Assembly (NCBI GenBank): GCA_028131545.1
Contig: JAOICL010000001.1
Span: 116,901-180,900, forward strand
Length of the DNA stretch: 64,000 bases
Origin: Vibrio sp.
Lineage (GTDB): Bacteria > Pseudomonadota > Gammaproteobacteria > Enterobacterales > Vibrionaceae
Direction of reading: 5' to 3'
This document shows positions 9,513 to 20,224 of this stretch, piece by piece. Under the pieces are notes generated by a model that saw nothing but the letters and a program-made list of their open reading frames with translations, was not told the origin of the DNA and did not search any database. Position numbers and translations under genes: made by a program. Position 1 is the stretch's first letter. Each line of letters begins with the position of its first letter.

Positions 9513-9548
9513 ATTTATAAATTAAATAACTAACTCATGTTTACGGCA

Positions 9549-12500
9549 CTATGAGTTCACTTCTTCCAGTAACTCTGCTTGTGTTTTAGCGACTTTTTCT
9601 TGAGCAAACCCTTTTAAACCCACGACATGAACATGCTCATGATCTTTAAAGACTTTACGGACTAGTTTATAAGTCGTGCCTTTTTCAGGGCTAATATTTT
9701 CTGGTGCCGCAATCAGTAATTGCATGTCTAAACGATCACACAACTCAAACAACGTTGAAATAGATTTCGCATCAAGTCGTGCTGCTTCATCTAAGAATAA
9801 CAAACGGCACGGTAAAATATCTTTACTACGCAATCGTTTAGATTCTTCTTCCCAGCTTTGAATCACCATTAACAAAATTGATTGTCCAGTACCTATCGCT
9901 TCACCAGTCGATAATGCACCTGATTCCGCCTGCAACCACCCATCTGAGCCACGATTAACTTCAACACTTAGCTCAAGGTAATTACGGTAATCAAGCAGCT
10001 CCTCACCAAAAATTTGTGGCGAGCGTTGACCTAATTCAACATGAGGGTTCACACGTTGGAATAATTTAGTCATTGCTTCAGAGAACGTAATATTTGAGTT
10101 CTCAAATAAATCTTTGTATTGCTCACTATGTTGAACTAGAGAATCCAGTAGTTGTTGGTGTGTTTCGCGAATACCTGAATTCAATCTAACACCCTTCACT
10201 TGTCCAAAAACTACACTTGAAAGCCCTTGGTTCAGCATACGAATACGGTTGTGCTCACGTTGAATGGTCTTCTTGATGATACTAGCAACAGAATCAAAAC
10301 TGATCGTCAAACGTTGTTCACGTGACGTCAACTCTTCCGCTAGTCGAGCAAGCTCAACCTCCATTTCTTCGATCGCTTCAACTGGGTCATCCGTTCTTAT
10401 AATATCTTGGCGAATACGTTCACGTAAGTGTTGGTATACCGCTATATAGAATAAGACTTTACGCTCTGGGTACGCTGTGTCTTCGGATTTACGCAAAGCA
10501 TCGCGTAAATCATCATTATCAGCGACCGCTATACGCAATGCACCTAATGATTTATCTGACATTGAACGAAGCTCTTCCGCTGACATGTAAGCTAATTCTC
10601 GCTTCATTAAACGTCGCTCAACATCATGCTGACGTGCTAAACGCATGACTGAACACCAGCCAGCTTTAGCGGCTACAATGAAAACACGTAATTCTGCGTA
10701 TTCCTTTTGCAACTTTTTAATTCGCTTAATCAGCCCTTTTAATTCCAGCTCTGTCGATGTCGTACTACGTTCTAATTCCGATTTTTTGCTACGTGCATGC
10801 TGTAATTTTTCATTCAGCTCGTCTTTACGTAGCATTGCGCGTTCAAGGGCTTCATCGTCGGCTTGAACACCAAATTCAGACAATTCTTGCTTAAACTCGT
10901 GTACTGTTTCTAACTTAGCTTGATGTGAACTTTTTAAAGCTGCTAGAACCTGGTTATATTGTTGTACCTGACTTTGTGTTTGCTTATAAGTCTGGCGTTT
11001 CGTTGTACGAGCCAACTCTGCTAGTTCTAGTTTTGCTTTTAATTGCTCACTAAGATCACTACTCTTCTCTAATAAAGACAATGAATCCGCATAGGCAAAG
11101 TGCTGACGACGTTCAATGACATCTTCAACAGCAAACAAAGTCACCTTGATTTTCTTTAACCCTTGATCAAGCAGTTGATAATGCTGTTCAATTTCTTCAA
11201 ACTTTTCAGGATCTATATTTAATGCCGTCACGATTGGCGCTAATTTATCTAAATTACGCTGATGCGACTGTAAATACATTTTCGCTTTTTGGCTGATGTT
11301 AAGGTGCGCTTTCGCTTTATCCAACTCATCTTCTAAGCCGTTCACACTGATCAGATCGATATGAGTGATCATACTTTCAAGTGACTTAATTGCCTCTCGA
11401 CTGCGTTGATGCTGATCTTTTAACTGTTGATCTTTATTCGTAAGATCAGACTGCTGACGCTGATTAGCTTGTAATTGTTGTCGTAGATTATCGATCTTCT
11501 GCTCTGGATCATCAATAAATGCGATCTGAATGTGCTCTGAAACAAATTGATTGAATTGATCAAACAAACGAATCAGCTTTTGTGCATCAAATGCCGCTTT
11601 TGCATGATTTTCTATTACGTCATCACGTTCACTACGCAATACATCTAAGCGTTGTTCACGAGCTGCACGTCCAAATAATGGTGTCTTTGGAAAGCGCGAG
11701 TAACGCATTTGTCGATCGTTAACTCTTACACAAACCGCACCTTCAAATTCATCGACATTGAACGAGCTATCATCGAAAGCGTCAATATCACCTTCGATAA
11801 GATAAAGATCTTCAGGGCAATCATCTAGCTCTACAAGCTTTTCTTCAATATCTGCGAGATTTGAAACCACAATTGAATGACGAGCAGGACCGTACATTGC
11901 ACTGAAATAAGGAGCATCGCTGACAGTAATATCATCATAGATCTCAGATAATAAAACCCCACCTAATGAATCAGCCAGGCTCTTTAGACGTGGGTCATTA
12001 GAACCACCAGGTGAAGCCAGTCGCTCAATTTCACTATCAAGCTGTGTTTTACGTTCTGCAAGTTTATCTTTTAATGATGACTGCTCTTTTTCTTGGCTTA
12101 AAGTCATCTGCATTTGCGTCATGACAGACGATTGATCGGGTAACGCTTCTTCTGTTTGAGATCGTAAATAATCAAGCGCTGTTTGGGCTTTCAGCCAAAG
12201 TGGTGCAATGCCTTCTTTTTCTGTTATCTTTGTTCGTAGATCCGATTCAGTACGTCGCAAATCACTGCGCTGTTCACGTATCGATTCAATATCTGTCTCA
12301 AGTGTGTCCAAAATAGCAGAATGCTTTTCATTTTCTTCTTCTGCCATTAATCGATTATCAATAGTGACATTATGTCCTTGCTGATAAGAGTCTATTTTTC
12401 TAACGAGCGCATTACGTCGAGTAACTTGGCTTTCTAATGTCTTAACTCGATCACGCCATTGCATTTCTGAAGAGGCATCTTGTTTCGCTTGGCGAGCATG

Positions 12501-14009
12501 TTCAATTTCTTCTTGTGCCTTTGAAGCCGCTTGCCCTCGCTCAACATTGGGTACAATCGAGCGAAGTAACTTCAATGCTTCTTCAAATTGTGCTTTGGTT
12601 GCTGAAGATACGTCCAATTGATGCTTTATTGATAGTAACTCATCGGTCGTTTCTGTTTCTTTTTTCTTTAACTTAGCTAAAGAATCTTGAGCTGTTTCAA
12701 CATTAAACGCATCATTTTGTAGTAGATCTTTCGCTTTATCTAATGCATGAACTGCTTGTTGGTACTGAAGTGCACGAGTTTGCTGAATATCCAATGCTTG
12801 TTGATAGTCAGCTAATTGAGATTTAATGCTATCAACTTCATCTTCTGCAAGCGTGGATTCTTGTTCAGCATAAAGCATTTGCTCCTGTGCTTCCTCCACG
12901 ACCATGAGCTGCTCTTCTAAACGTTCGTTAAGCTCTTCCAAGTCATCTTGATAACGTTCAATTTTTTCCTGATGACGAACGGCGGTTTGAACTAATTGGA
13001 AGTGGTCTGATGCGCCACGAAAATCTTGTTCGAGTGATTCTTCATTTTCAACGAGGAAAATAAGCTCCTCTTGAATGCGATTGAGATAATCATTTTGCTT
13101 GATTAAGGCATCTTTTGACGATAATAGCTCTGAACGAACGGACAGCATCGTCTCAATTTTGTTACGTCGTTGATTAGCATGACGCATATAATCAGCAGCA
13201 ACGTAATTGGTCGATTCAGTGATCAAGTGTTTAAACAAGTCACGATCTGATTGTGTATTTTTTATCGCTTCGAGCGTCATGCGATTTTCACGCATCGCCG
13301 ATTCCATATCTTGGAATGCTTTCTTTACGCCACCGTTTTCTGGAAGCAAATAATCTCGCAATGATCGGGTAATCGCGCTAGAAATACCACCATACAGAGA
13401 AGCTTCAATTAAGCGGTAAAACTTCGAACGGTCACTGCCATTACGTAGCTTCTTAGGAAGAACGCCATATTCAAACATAGCGGCGTGGTATTCTGATATT
13501 GAACTAAATGCTTTAAATTGTGCCGTTTCATATTGAGAAACGACCTCTTTAATTTCATTCAATTGGCGAACACGTGCACGACCATTATCAACCGTTTCAA
13601 TCATGATATCTGTCGGTTTTACATCGCTAGGTAAACCAATAACAACAAAAGGTTTGATATCCACTTTTTTATCGCGCCCAGCCACTTGTTGTAGCTTAAC
13701 GGCAAACAAAATTCGTTGGTTACGTGAGTTCACAACATCAAGTGAAGAGTAACATGCACCCGCTTGAAGCTTACCGTAGAGACCTTTATCTCTTGAAGAT
13801 TGACTGCTACCAGCTTCTGTTGTATTTCTGAAATGCAGTAAGGTCTGATCAGGGATCAATGATGTTATAAATGCAGCCATCGTTGTTGATTTGCCGGCAC
13901 CGTTACCACCTGATAATGTGGTAACTAATTCATCTATATCAAAGGTTCGAGCAAAAAAGCCATTCCAATTGACCATGGTTAGTGATTGATACTTACCTCT
14001 TTCAATCAT
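9549..14009 (-). CDS. mukB: Chromosome partition protein MukB (SMC-like condensin)
   Basis: 1486 residues, identical in length to E. coli MukB. The N-terminal head has Walker A 'GGNGAGKST' (Lys40); two long coiled-coil arms flank a hinge at about 650-790 ('[16 protein letters not shown]'); the C-terminal head has the signature '[12 protein letters not shown]' and Walker B '[11 protein letters not shown]'. ATP-driven dimer that organises and segregates the nucleoid with MukE and MukF. Its ATG overlaps the mukE stop as ATGA, implying translational coupling. Last gene of cmoM-mukF-mukE-mukB. Confidence 0.99.
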   Translation of the reverse strand: MIERGKYQSLTMVNWNGFFARTFDIDELVTTLSGGNGAGKSTTMAAFITSLIPDQTLLHFRNTTEAGSSQSSRDKGLYGKLQAGACYSSLDVVNSRNQRILFAVKLQQVAGRDKKVDIKPFVVIGLPSDVKPTDIMIETVDNGRARVRQLNEIKEVVSQYETAQFKAFSSISEYHAAMFEYGVLPKKLRNGSDRSKFYRLIEASLYGGISSAITRSLRDYLLPENGGVKKAFQDMESAMRENRMTLEAIKNTQSDRDLFKHLITESTNYVAADYMRHANQRRNKIETMLSVRSELLSSKDALIKQNDYLNRIQEELIFLVENEESLEQDFRGASDHFQLVQTAVRHQEKIERYQDDLEELNERLEEQLMVVEEAQEQMLYAEQESTLAEDEVDSIKSQLADYQQALDIQQTRALQYQQAVHALDKAKDLLQNDAFNVETAQDSLAKLKKKETETTDELLSIKHQLDVSSATKAQFEEALKLLRSIVPNVERGQAASKAQEEIEHARQAKQDASSEMQWRDRVKTLESQVTRRNALVRKIDSYQQGHNVTIDNRLMAEEENEKHSAILDTLETDIESIREQRSDLRRTESDLRTKITEKEGIAPLWLKAQTALDYLRSQTEEALPDQSSVMTQMQMTLSQEKEQSSLKDKLAERKTQLDSEIERLASPGGSNDPRLKSLADSLGGVLLSEIYDDITVSDAPYFSAMYGPARHSIVVSNLADIEEKLVELDDCPEDLYLIEGDIDAFDDSSFNVDEFEGAVCVRVNDRQMRYSRFPKTPLFGRAAREQRLDVLRSERDDVIENHAKAAFDAQKLIRLFDQFNQFVSEHIQIAFIDDPEQKIDNLRQQLQANQRQQSDLTNKDQQLKDQHQRSREAIKSLESMITHIDLISVNGLEDELDKAKAHLNISQKAKMYLQSHQRNLDKLAPIVTALNIDPEKFEEIEQHYQLLDQGLKKIKVTLFAVEDVIERRQHFAYADSLSLLEKSSDLSEQLKAKLELAELARTTKRQTYKQTQSQVQQYNQVLAALKSSHQAKLETVHEFKQELSEFGVQADDEALERAMLRKDELNEKLQHARSKKSELERSTTSTELELKGLIKRIKKLQKEYAELRVFIVAAKAGWCSVMRLARQHDVERRLMKRELAYMSAEELRSMSDKSLGALRIAVADNDDLRDALRKSEDTAYPERKVLFYIAVYQHLRERIRQDIIRTDDPVEAIEEMEVELARLAEELTSREQRLTISFDSVASIIKKTIQREHNRIRMLNQGLSSVVFGQVKGVRLNSGIRETHQQLLDSLVQHSEQYKDLFENSNITFSEAMTKLFQRVNPHVELGQRSPQIFGEELLDYRNYLELSVEVNRGSDGWLQAESGALSTGEAIGTGQSILLMVIQSWEEESKRLRSKDILPCRLLFLDEAARLDAKSISTLFELCDRLDMQLLIAAPENISPEKGTTYKLVRKVFKDHEHVHVVGLKGFAQEKVAKTQAELLEEVNS

Positions 14010-14731
14010 ACTTGAGCCTCTTGTTCCATTTTATCTTCAACATCATCTTGTGTCTCATCCATCGACAGCAAAGAACCTTGTACTGGCTCTGGCGTATGTA
14101 CTACCGCTTCACCATCTCTAATTAAGCGCAATTGAGCTTCTCGCATATTATCATTGGTTCGGACATCTGCGCCAAAGCGGAATACCGACTCACTGATCAT
14201 AAATTTACCGGTTTCGCCGATATTAATTACCATACCTAAGCGACGCAAACGGCGTAGAGAGGCACGTACTTTTTCATACAGTTTTTCTCTATCTAAGCCA
14301 GATCCTGATGCACGGTTAGTGACCAATTTCATTAACTTACTTTCGTCCGACAAAGCAAGCAGTTCTTCATAAAGCTCTTCATTCGTGAAAATACCTTCAT
14401 GAGCTAAACGCTCCGGACTTAAGTAAAGGTAACAAAGTACCTTACCAACCAACATATCTAATTCTGATAAAACACTTCTTCGAATTAATGTGGTTGAGCG
14501 CGGGCGAAGATAGAAAAAGCCCTCAGGTGCTTTCACTAATTCAGTGTTATAACGATGATAAAAATCCGTTAATTCATTATGGAAGTCAGCTAATAAAGCA
14601 TAATTATCTAGATCATCTTGTGAAATATGACGCCCAGATCGTAATAATGAATCCAACTGTGGAAACAATGGATTTGCGATTGCTTTAACCAGATTATCTG
14701 GCATATATTCATTAATATTTGTCGATGACAT
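14006..14731 (-). CDS. mukE: Chromosome partition protein MukE
   Basis: 241 residues from the revised start at 14731 ('[11 protein letters not shown]', matching E. coli MukE's 'MSSTNIEQVMP'); the 14836 start of the track adds 35 spurious residues read within mukF. AAAGG lies nine bases upstream. The protein has two winged-helix regions, with conserved '[15 protein letters not shown]' and '[10 protein letters not shown]'. MukE binds the MukF linker and regulates MukB ATPase and DNA loading. It overlaps mukF by 20 nt and mukB by 4 nt. Confidence 0.97.
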   Translation of the reverse strand: MSSTNINEYMPDNLVKAIANPLFPQLDSLLRSGRHISQDDLDNYALLADFHNELTDFYHRYNTELVKAPEGFFYLRPRSTTLIRRSVLSELDMLVGKVLCYLYLSPERLAHEGIFTNEELYEELLALSDESKLMKLVTNRASGSGLDREKLYEKVRASLRRLRRLGMVINIGETGKFMISESVFRFGADVRTNDNMREAQLRLIRDGEAVVHTPEPVQGSLLSMDETQDDVEDKMEQEAQV

Positions 14732-16049
14732 TTGCTTGTACCTTTGCCCCAAATTCGTTAATACTTTTCCAATCCGGTTGTATTGCTTGGTAATCAGACT
14801 CTGAATAACCAAGCTTGACAGCTTGGTCAATGACAATTCTCGCTAAATCAAAATGATGTGTTCGCGGGTGCTCAGACAGATACTCTTTTAAAACAATACT
14901 TAAATCGATTGGGGTCCCATGTTCTTTGTTTATTGTCAGCATTTGGCTAATACGATCAGCAAGGTCGTCATTCACTTGCTGATAATCTTCAAATTCAAGT
15001 TCTTCTGGAATTTCACCCAACGCTTCTTGATCATTCAAAACTAAAGCATCATCTCTTAGATCCATTAATCGCTCATCATCAGCGTAAGTGAGATACCAAG
15101 GCATATCGAAATAGTCTTTTAAAGATTGACGGAGTCGAGTACTAAATGCACGGTTCTGATCCATATCGATGGCTGTTCGAATGAATTTATGAACATGTCG
15201 ATCATACCCAATCCATAAATCAATCGTTTGTTGTCCCCAGCTAATAATACGATCCAGTTTCATTTGAAGCATAAACAATGTTTCTTCAATGAATTCCAGC
15301 TCTGGCTGACCATAAGCAAGTTCTTGAATGTCTAGAATCTGAGTTTGTAAGCTATCACCGGCAGCTTGTAATGTATCTTGGAGTTCTTTTAATGTTTCAG
15401 AAGTCTCACCTAATAGCCGTTCACATTGATGAATCGCCTCTCGCCAATCTTGATTCAGCAGTTCAGCTACTTTTGTTTTAATCTGAGATTGCTGCTCATC
15501 CATCACTCGCTGGTTAAGATCGATTTGTTCAAAAATAGTGCCGACAGAATATTTTAATATTCCGTACACTTTTTTCTTCCAATAATCAGGATCACCTCCC
15601 TTTTCAGCGGCTTCCTTCGCTTTTCCTAATTCATCAGCCACCATAGAAAGCTGGATAGATAAACGTAGCTTGGAGAATTCACGATGGTGAAGATAGTAAT
15701 CAGAGATAGCCATACCGAGTGGTGATAACCGGTAGATCGTCACACCTTCAGTTAATTCACTGGTAAAACGGCTAATCAAACGCTGTGAAACCATATCATT
15801 GATGGCATTATTGGCTCTAAAGGCCGAAGAATCACCAGTCTCTTGAAAAAGATCCGACACAATTTTAAAGGCATCGTGTAATTCTAACTCTTCTATTTCT
15901 TGATCAAACTTTTCATTGCTTAAAGCAGCAATGGCAATAAGAAACGCTAATCGCTCACTTGATAAGTTGATAGAAAACTCATTTTTCTGGATCCAACCTG
16001 CCATTTCATCAATAGGCTGCTCACTGAATATTTGTGAAGTCCTATTCAT
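14712..16049 (-). CDS. mukF: Chromosome partition protein MukF (kleisin)
   Basis: 445 residues, near the 440 of E. coli MukF. The N-terminal winged-helix dimerisation domain (1-115) is followed by helical bundle and linker (118-300) and a C-terminal winged helix that contacts the MukB head. '[18 protein letters not shown]' and '[21 protein letters not shown]'-type blocks are family-typical. It starts immediately after the cmoM stop (TAAATG, no gap), so it depends on cmoM translation. Confidence 0.97.
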   Translation of the reverse strand: MNRTSQIFSEQPIDEMAGWIQKNEFSINLSSERLAFLIAIAALSNEKFDQEIEELELHDAFKIVSDLFQETGDSSAFRANNAINDMVSQRLISRFTSELTEGVTIYRLSPLGMAISDYYLHHREFSKLRLSIQLSMVADELGKAKEAAEKGGDPDYWKKKVYGILKYSVGTIFEQIDLNQRVMDEQQSQIKTKVAELLNQDWREAIHQCERLLGETSETLKELQDTLQAAGDSLQTQILDIQELAYGQPELEFIEETLFMLQMKLDRIISWGQQTIDLWIGYDRHVHKFIRTAIDMDQNRAFSTRLRQSLKDYFDMPWYLTYADDERLMDLRDDALVLNDQEALGEIPEELEFEDYQQVNDDLADRISQMLTINKEHGTPIDLSIVLKEYLSEHPRTHHFDLARIVIDQAVKLGYSESDYQAIQPDWKSINEFGAKVQANVIDKY

Positions 16050-16835
16050 TTATTTTTCCTTCTTTTGTGCCCAGACATGAATATATCGACCTAATGAAAG
16101 GTAGGGTTCTTGTCTACACAACTGTTTTTCAAGTGTTACAAGGTCTTCCAACGTGTAATCACCAATATATTCACGATCACCAATGTAATCACTAAAACAA
16201 CGAATTCCTGATTTACCTTGTATTACGCCATGATTCTCAATAATCCATCGATAAACTTCTTCTGGGTATAATCCTTTATGGGGCTGTAACTTAAAACGTT
16301 TACGATGTGGCATACCATTTAGCACATGAGGAAGGTTACCACACACAACGTTCTTATAGACTAAGCCGTGCTGATTATAAAACATGATGGATATCATACC
16401 ACCCGGTTTCAAAAACGTCATTAGCTCTTCAAGTACCGCTCTTGGATCGACTAACCACTCCATAACAGCATGGAATAGAATCAAATCTACTTTCTGATTA
16501 AATTGGTGCTTTAAATTTTGTATGGAGCTATGAATAAATTCATATTGCTCTGATACATTATTTTGTTTGATCGTTTCTTCTGCGATCTGTAACATTTCAT
16601 GTGAGATATCACATAGTGTGATTCTATGCCCTAATTGCGCAAGCCGTTGAGAGACTTGTGCCAAACCGCCGCCCGCATCGAGCACATGTAAGGTTTGATC
16701 AGAGTGCTGATACTCATTCAATATGGTGTTAATATCTTCCCATACTATAACTTGTCGAATGTCACCTTTATCTGATCCATATATATTTTTTGCAAACTTT
16801 TTTGCGAGATCATCAAAATTGCGGTCTTGGTTCAC
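16050..16835 (-). CDS. cmoM: tRNA 5-carboxymethoxyuridine methyltransferase CmoM (SmtA)
   Basis: 261 residues, the E. coli length. Class I methyltransferase: 'HVLDAGGGLAQVSQRLAQLGH' near residue 45, 'FHAVMEWLVDP' near 120 and 'KPGGMISIMFYNQHG'. Methylates cmo5U34 to mcmo5U34 in some tRNAs, the last step of the pathway begun by CmoA and CmoB at the start of the window. It heads the muk operon, the usual arrangement in gammaproteobacteria. Confidence 0.95.
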   Translation of the reverse strand: MNQDRNFDDLAKKFAKNIYGSDKGDIRQVIVWEDINTILNEYQHSDQTLHVLDAGGGLAQVSQRLAQLGHRITLCDISHEMLQIAEETIKQNNVSEQYEFIHSSIQNLKHQFNQKVDLILFHAVMEWLVDPRAVLEELMTFLKPGGMISIMFYNQHGLVYKNVVCGNLPHVLNGMPHRKRFKLQPHKGLYPEEVYRWIIENHGVIQGKSGIRCFSDYIGDREYIGDYTLEDLVTLEKQLCRQEPYLSLGRYIHVWAQKKEK

Positions 16836-17023
16836 AGTCTTATCAATACATTTGAGGATAATGTTGTTATTTTCTCACAGCAGAGAAAGGATTAAAGGGT
16901 ATAGACACAATTCTGACATTTAAGTGCTCAAGTTTTATGCTTTTGTAGCCTAAATGTTTACAGGTGAACGTATTTAGAGACAAGCCGTCTTTAAATACAA
17001 CAATGTTCAAAGGCGAACTTTTA

Positions 17024-17791
17024 ATGTTTGAATTAAAAAAATTATTATCCGCTTTATTAATGCCATTACCCTTTTTCTTACTTCTTGGTATTGCTAGCTT
17101 ACTTCTAATCATGTTTACTCGACACCATAAAACAGGGTGTTTTGGGGCGCTTTTTGCTTTTATTGGTATCTTTTTCATCTCTTTTCAACCAATGTCGAGC
17201 AGTTTACTTTTCCCTCTAGAACGTCAACATAAAGGGTTTTCATTTACTGAACAAACCGTGGATTATGTCGTGGTGCTTGGCAATGGGCATATTGTAGATA
17301 GTGATATTCCCCCAACCTCTGAACTGACTCGTAATGGTTTAATGCGGTTAAACGAAGGCATCCGCATTCATAGATTATATCCAGGCAGTAAATTGATACT
17401 ATCTGGATATAACGGAGGCACAACTCAAAGTAATGCTCGAATGATGGCCAAGGTAGCCCTTGCTCTTGGAGTGAAAAAGTCCGATATTGTTTTACTTGAA
17501 AGCGCTAAAGATACTTGGGAAGAAGCGAGACAAACCGCCGCGTTTATTAAAGGCAGCCATTTGGTTCTTGTGACATCGGCAAGTCATATGGAACGTGCGT
17601 TAAATGAATTCCATTCTGTTGGCTTAAAGCCGATTCCAGCACCAACTAACTTTTTAGCCCACAAAGACATTCAACAAGCATGGACTAAATACACGCCTCA
17701 AGCTAAATACCTAGAGCAAACAGAACGTTATTGGCATGAAACGTTAGGCATTATCTGGCAACGTATTCGTAATATGGCTTCCAGTGATTAA
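17024..17791 (+). CDS. elyC: Envelope biogenesis factor ElyC (DUF218)
   Basis: 255 residues from the revised ATG at 17024 (AAAGG upstream, aligns with E. coli ElyC); the track start at 16964 is 20 codons too long. Two N-terminal membrane helices (about 10-30 and 38-57) precede a DUF218 domain with 'VDYVVVLGNGH', 'RLNEGIRIHRLYPGSKLILSG' and 'LVTSASHMERAL'. ElyC is linked to lipid carrier use and peptidoglycan assembly at low temperature. Divergent from cmoM. Confidence 0.92.
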   Translation: MFELKKLLSALLMPLPFFLLLGIASLLLIMFTRHHKTGCFGALFAFIGIFFISFQPMSSSLLFPLERQHKGFSFTEQTVDYVVVLGNGHIVDSDIPPTSELTRNGLMRLNEGIRIHRLYPGSKLILSGYNGGTTQSNARMMAKVALALGVKKSDIVLLESAKDTWEEARQTAAFIKGSHLVLVTSASHMERALNEFHSVGLKPIPAPTNFLAHKDIQQAWTKYTPQAKYLEQTERYWHETLGIIWQRIRNMASSD

Positions 17792-17898
17792 TTATCCCAA
17801 CACGATAGTATTCAATTTACTCGCATCGATACAGTGAACATATAAAACGAGTACATTCGATTGTTCTCGTTGTTGAGGTCAGAAATTTAGGCCTAAAG

Positions 17899-17927
17899 TT
17901 GAAACAGAAAGCACATGAATATATAAT
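17899..17927 (+). promoter_or_regulatory. Strong sigma-70 promoter of purR
   Basis: TTGAAA at 17899-17904, a 17-nt spacer and a perfect TATAAT at 17922-17927. Predicted transcription start is about 17934. The next gene is purR, 80 nt downstream, across a terminator-like hairpin. Confidence 0.7.
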
Positions 17928-17944
17928 CGTTTGCGCAAACGATT
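17925..17944. promoter_or_regulatory. 20-bp perfect palindrome, probable LacI/PurR-family operator
   Basis: AATCGTTTGCGCAAACGATT is a perfect palindrome overlapping the -10 and the predicted start site. It contains the GCAAACG half-site of PurR boxes, though in the outward rather than classical inward order. Placement next to a LacI-family gene suggests autorepression. Confidence 0.6.
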
Positions 17945-17960
17945 TAATTCTATTATTTTT

Positions 17961-17991
17961 AAAAGCCGCATACTTAGCATGCGGCTTTTTT
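17961..17991 (+). terminator. Intrinsic-terminator hairpin in the purR leader
   Basis: An 11-bp stem (AAAAGCCGCAT with its complement), a 7-nt loop and a T run. It lies about 30 nt after the predicted purR start site and 23 nt before the purR ATG. It could end elyC transcripts, a short leader RNA, or both. Confidence 0.75.
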
Positions 17992-18014
17992 AATTTATCT
18001 AAGGCATCATCACA

Positions 18015-19028
18015 ATGGCAACAATAAAAGACGTAGCAAAACATGCTGGAGTTTCAACGACAACGGTTTCACACGTAATCAACAAAACTCGCTTTGTCGC
18101 AGAAGCAACGCAAGAAAAAGTGTTAGCGGCTGTAAAGGCATTAAACTATGCTCCTAGTGCTGTCGCTCGCAGCCTAAAAAGTAACTCAACTAAAACCATT
18201 GGTATGTTAGTCACCCAATCAACCAATCCCTTCTATTCTGAAATTATCGATGGTGTTGAAAGTTATTGTTATCGACAAGGTTACACGTTAATGATGTGTA
18301 ATACGGGCGGATTATATGATAAACAAAAAGACTATATTCAAATGCTGGCGGAAAAACGCGTAGATGGCTTGCTGGTCTTATGCTCAAACTACACAGACGA
18401 ACTTGCTGAATTATTAAATGCCCATCCTGCTATCCCTAAAGTGATTCTAGATTGGAGCCGCGATAACCCTGATTCCGATAAAATCATTGATCACACTGAA
18501 GCTGGCGCCGCCTTAGCGGTACAGCACTTAATTGATAATGGGCATACCGACATCGGCTGCTTAACAGGGCCGCTAGATAAAACAATATGCCAAGAACGAT
18601 TAAATGGATTCAAACAAGCACTTCAAACTGCAGATTTGGAAGTCAATCCTAAATGGATATTAGAAGGTAATTTTGAGTGCGATACTGCGGTACTCGCGGC
18701 TGAAAAATTGAACACGATGTCCAAACGCCCTACAGCTGTTTTTTGCTTTAATGACACGATGGCTTTAGGGCTGATTAGTCGTCTGCAATTACGAGGAATT
18801 CGAGTACCTCAAGATATCTCGGTCATTGGTTACAATAACATTGAAAGCTCTGGTTACTTTTCTCCTCCCCTTACGACTATTCACCAACCAAAACGCCGCG
18901 TAGGCAAAAATGCGTTTGAATTGCTGCTAAAAAGAATTAACGGTAAACAACATCAGGTAAAAGAATTTGAGATGCAACCTGAAATTGTAGAGCGACATAG
19001 CGTGTTAAAGATAAATAAGTCAAACTAA
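18015..19028 (+). CDS. purR: HTH-type transcriptional repressor PurR (LacI family)
   Basis: 337 residues. LacI-family HTH '[21 protein letters not shown]' at 3-23, hinge helix '[10 protein letters not shown]' near 47-56, then a two-lobed effector domain. '[14 protein letters not shown]' and 'FNDTMALGL' match Vibrio PurR; hypoxanthine or guanine is the expected corepressor and purine synthesis genes the targets. Some segments ('STNPFYSE', 'GPLDKT') also resemble RbsR, so a ribose-type regulator is the main alternative. Start follows AAGG at 10 nt. Promoter, palindrome and hairpin lie just upstream. Confidence 0.82.
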   Translation: MATIKDVAKHAGVSTTTVSHVINKTRFVAEATQEKVLAAVKALNYAPSAVARSLKSNSTKTIGMLVTQSTNPFYSEIIDGVESYCYRQGYTLMMCNTGGLYDKQKDYIQMLAEKRVDGLLVLCSNYTDELAELLNAHPAIPKVILDWSRDNPDSDKIIDHTEAGAALAVQHLIDNGHTDIGCLTGPLDKTICQERLNGFKQALQTADLEVNPKWILEGNFECDTAVLAAEKLNTMSKRPTAVFCFNDTMALGLISRLQLRGIRVPQDISVIGYNNIESSGYFSPPLTTIHQPKRRVGKNAFELLLKRINGKQHQVKEFEMQPEIVERHSVLKINKSN

Positions 19029-19087
19029 GTACGCTTTATCTCTAATTTCTTAATCTTTTTCCTCGTCGAAATTTTTTTCTGATTTAG

Positions 19088-19132
19088 CCTGTCTGTATAA
19101 GTAACTCACTTTTAATTTTATTGACAGACAGG
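19088..19132 (+). promoter_or_regulatory. Inverted repeat whose right arm contains the ribosome site of the next gene
   Basis: CCTGTCTGT at 19088-19096 pairs perfectly with ACAGACAGG at 19124-19132 across 27 nt. The right arm's AGG is the apparent Shine-Dalgarno for the ATG at 19142. If both arms are transcribed the site would be masked; alternatively it is a protein operator. Confidence 0.45.
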
Positions 19133-19141
19133 TTTATTACT

Positions 19142-19816
19142 ATGAATAAAAAAGCCATTATCGGTATTGCACTTATTGCTCTTGTGGCATTTCTTATCAT
19201 TAATTTTGGTCATCTCCTTACCCTTGATAATGCTAAAGCTCAACAAGCGGCTTTATCTAGCTACATAGAAGAAAACTTCTTGGTTTCCTTCATTGGTTTC
19301 TTTGTTGTTTATGTTGTTATTACTGCATTTTCAATTCCTGGTGCCGCTGTTGCAACACTCTTATCGGGTGCCCTCTTCGGGTTTTGGACAGGCTTAGTAC
19401 TCGCTTCATTTGCCAGTACTGCTGGTGCAACCATTGCTTTCCTTAGTAGTCGTTATCTACTTCGTGATTGGGTTCAAAATAAATTCGGTGACAAGCTATC
19501 TTCTTTCAACCAAGGAGTTGAAAAAGACGGGGCTTTCTATCTATTCTCATTGCGTTTAATTCCGGCTTTCCCATTTTTCTTAATCAACTTACTAATGGGG
19601 TTAACTCCCCTTTCAACGATGAAGTTCTATTTAGTGAGTCAAGTTGGTATGCTCGCTGGTACCGCTGTATTTGTGAATGCTGGTACACAGCTAGCTCAAA
19701 TCGATACGCTGTCTGGTATCCTGTCACCTGGCGTATTAGTTTCATTTGTTTTGCTTGGCATTTTCCCAATCGTAGTGAAATGGATAATGGCAAGAGTACG
19801 ACCAGCAACGGCATAA
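19142..19816 (+). CDS. TVP38/TMEM64 (DedA-superfamily) membrane protein
   Basis: 225 residues from the ATG at 19142; the track start at 19121 is a TTG inside the inverted repeat. About six membrane helices; the family core 'FSIPGAAVATLLSGALFGFWTGLVLASFASTAGATIAFL' in two halves and 'RLIPAFPFFLINLLMGLT' with the buried Arg-x-Ile-Pro re-entrant motif. DedA-superfamily members move lipids across membranes (undecaprenyl phosphate, phospholipids); the substrate here is unknown. Coupled to the DUF2007 gene one base downstream. Confidence 0.88.
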   Translation: MNKKAIIGIALIALVAFLIINFGHLLTLDNAKAQQAALSSYIEENFLVSFIGFFVVYVVITAFSIPGAAVATLLSGALFGFWTGLVLASFASTAGATIAFLSSRYLLRDWVQNKFGDKLSSFNQGVEKDGAFYLFSLRLIPAFPFFLINLLMGLTPLSTMKFYLVSQVGMLAGTAVFVNAGTQLAQIDTLSGILSPGVLVSFVLLGIFPIVVKWIMARVRPATA

Positions 19817-19817
19817 T

Positions 19818-20150
19818 ATGAAGTTATATATTGCGAATACCCCAACTGAAGCTCACATTATTTGTGAGCTACTGAAGAGTGAGAATATCGCTTGTGAAGT
19901 AAAGGGAGCTGACATGTTTGGCCTTCAAGGCGAAATCCCGATGGATGATAACTCAAGCCCTTATATTCAGCTTAATGATGTACATTTAGAACAACAAGCA
20001 CTAACTCTTATTACTCAATATCAGAGTGATAATTTAGAAAAGATAAATGTCACGATTAAAGGCTCTCATTGTCCCCATTGTAATGAAGAGGTAGACAGTA
20101 GTCTTTTACTTTGCTGGAACTGTTCCCAACCCTACCGACTCGTTGATTAG
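19818..20150 (+). CDS. DUF2007-domain protein with C-terminal zinc ribbon
   Basis: 110 residues. Residues 1-70 match the DUF2007 'putative signal transducing' fold ('MKLYIANTPTEAHIICELLKSENI'). Residues 84-100 carry 'CPHC' and 'CWNC', a probable zinc knuckle. It starts one nucleotide after the membrane protein gene, so the two are co-translated. Function unknown. A strong bidirectional terminator follows. Confidence 0.75.
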   Translation: MKLYIANTPTEAHIICELLKSENIACEVKGADMFGLQGEIPMDDNSSPYIQLNDVHLEQQALTLITQYQSDNLEKINVTIKGSHCPHCNEEVDSSLLLCWNCSQPYRLVD

Positions 20151-20165
20151 TTTGTTCTCCTCATA

Positions 20166-20198
20166 AAAAATGGCGCGTTATTAAAACGCGCCATTTTT
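20166..20198. terminator. Bidirectional Rho-independent terminator
   Basis: A 14-bp perfect stem (AAAAATGGCGCGTT and complement) with a 5-nt loop, placed between the convergent DUF2007 gene and glgA; T runs on both strands. Confidence 0.9.
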
Positions 20199-20224
20199 AT
20201 TAGACAATAATTTAGCAACTAAAA

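Noticed and set aside
17925-17944. Classical PurR box in standard orientation
   Set aside because: The palindrome has GTTTGC-GCAAAC order, the reverse of the standard GCAAAC-GTTTGC box, so it is reported only as a probable LacI-family operator.
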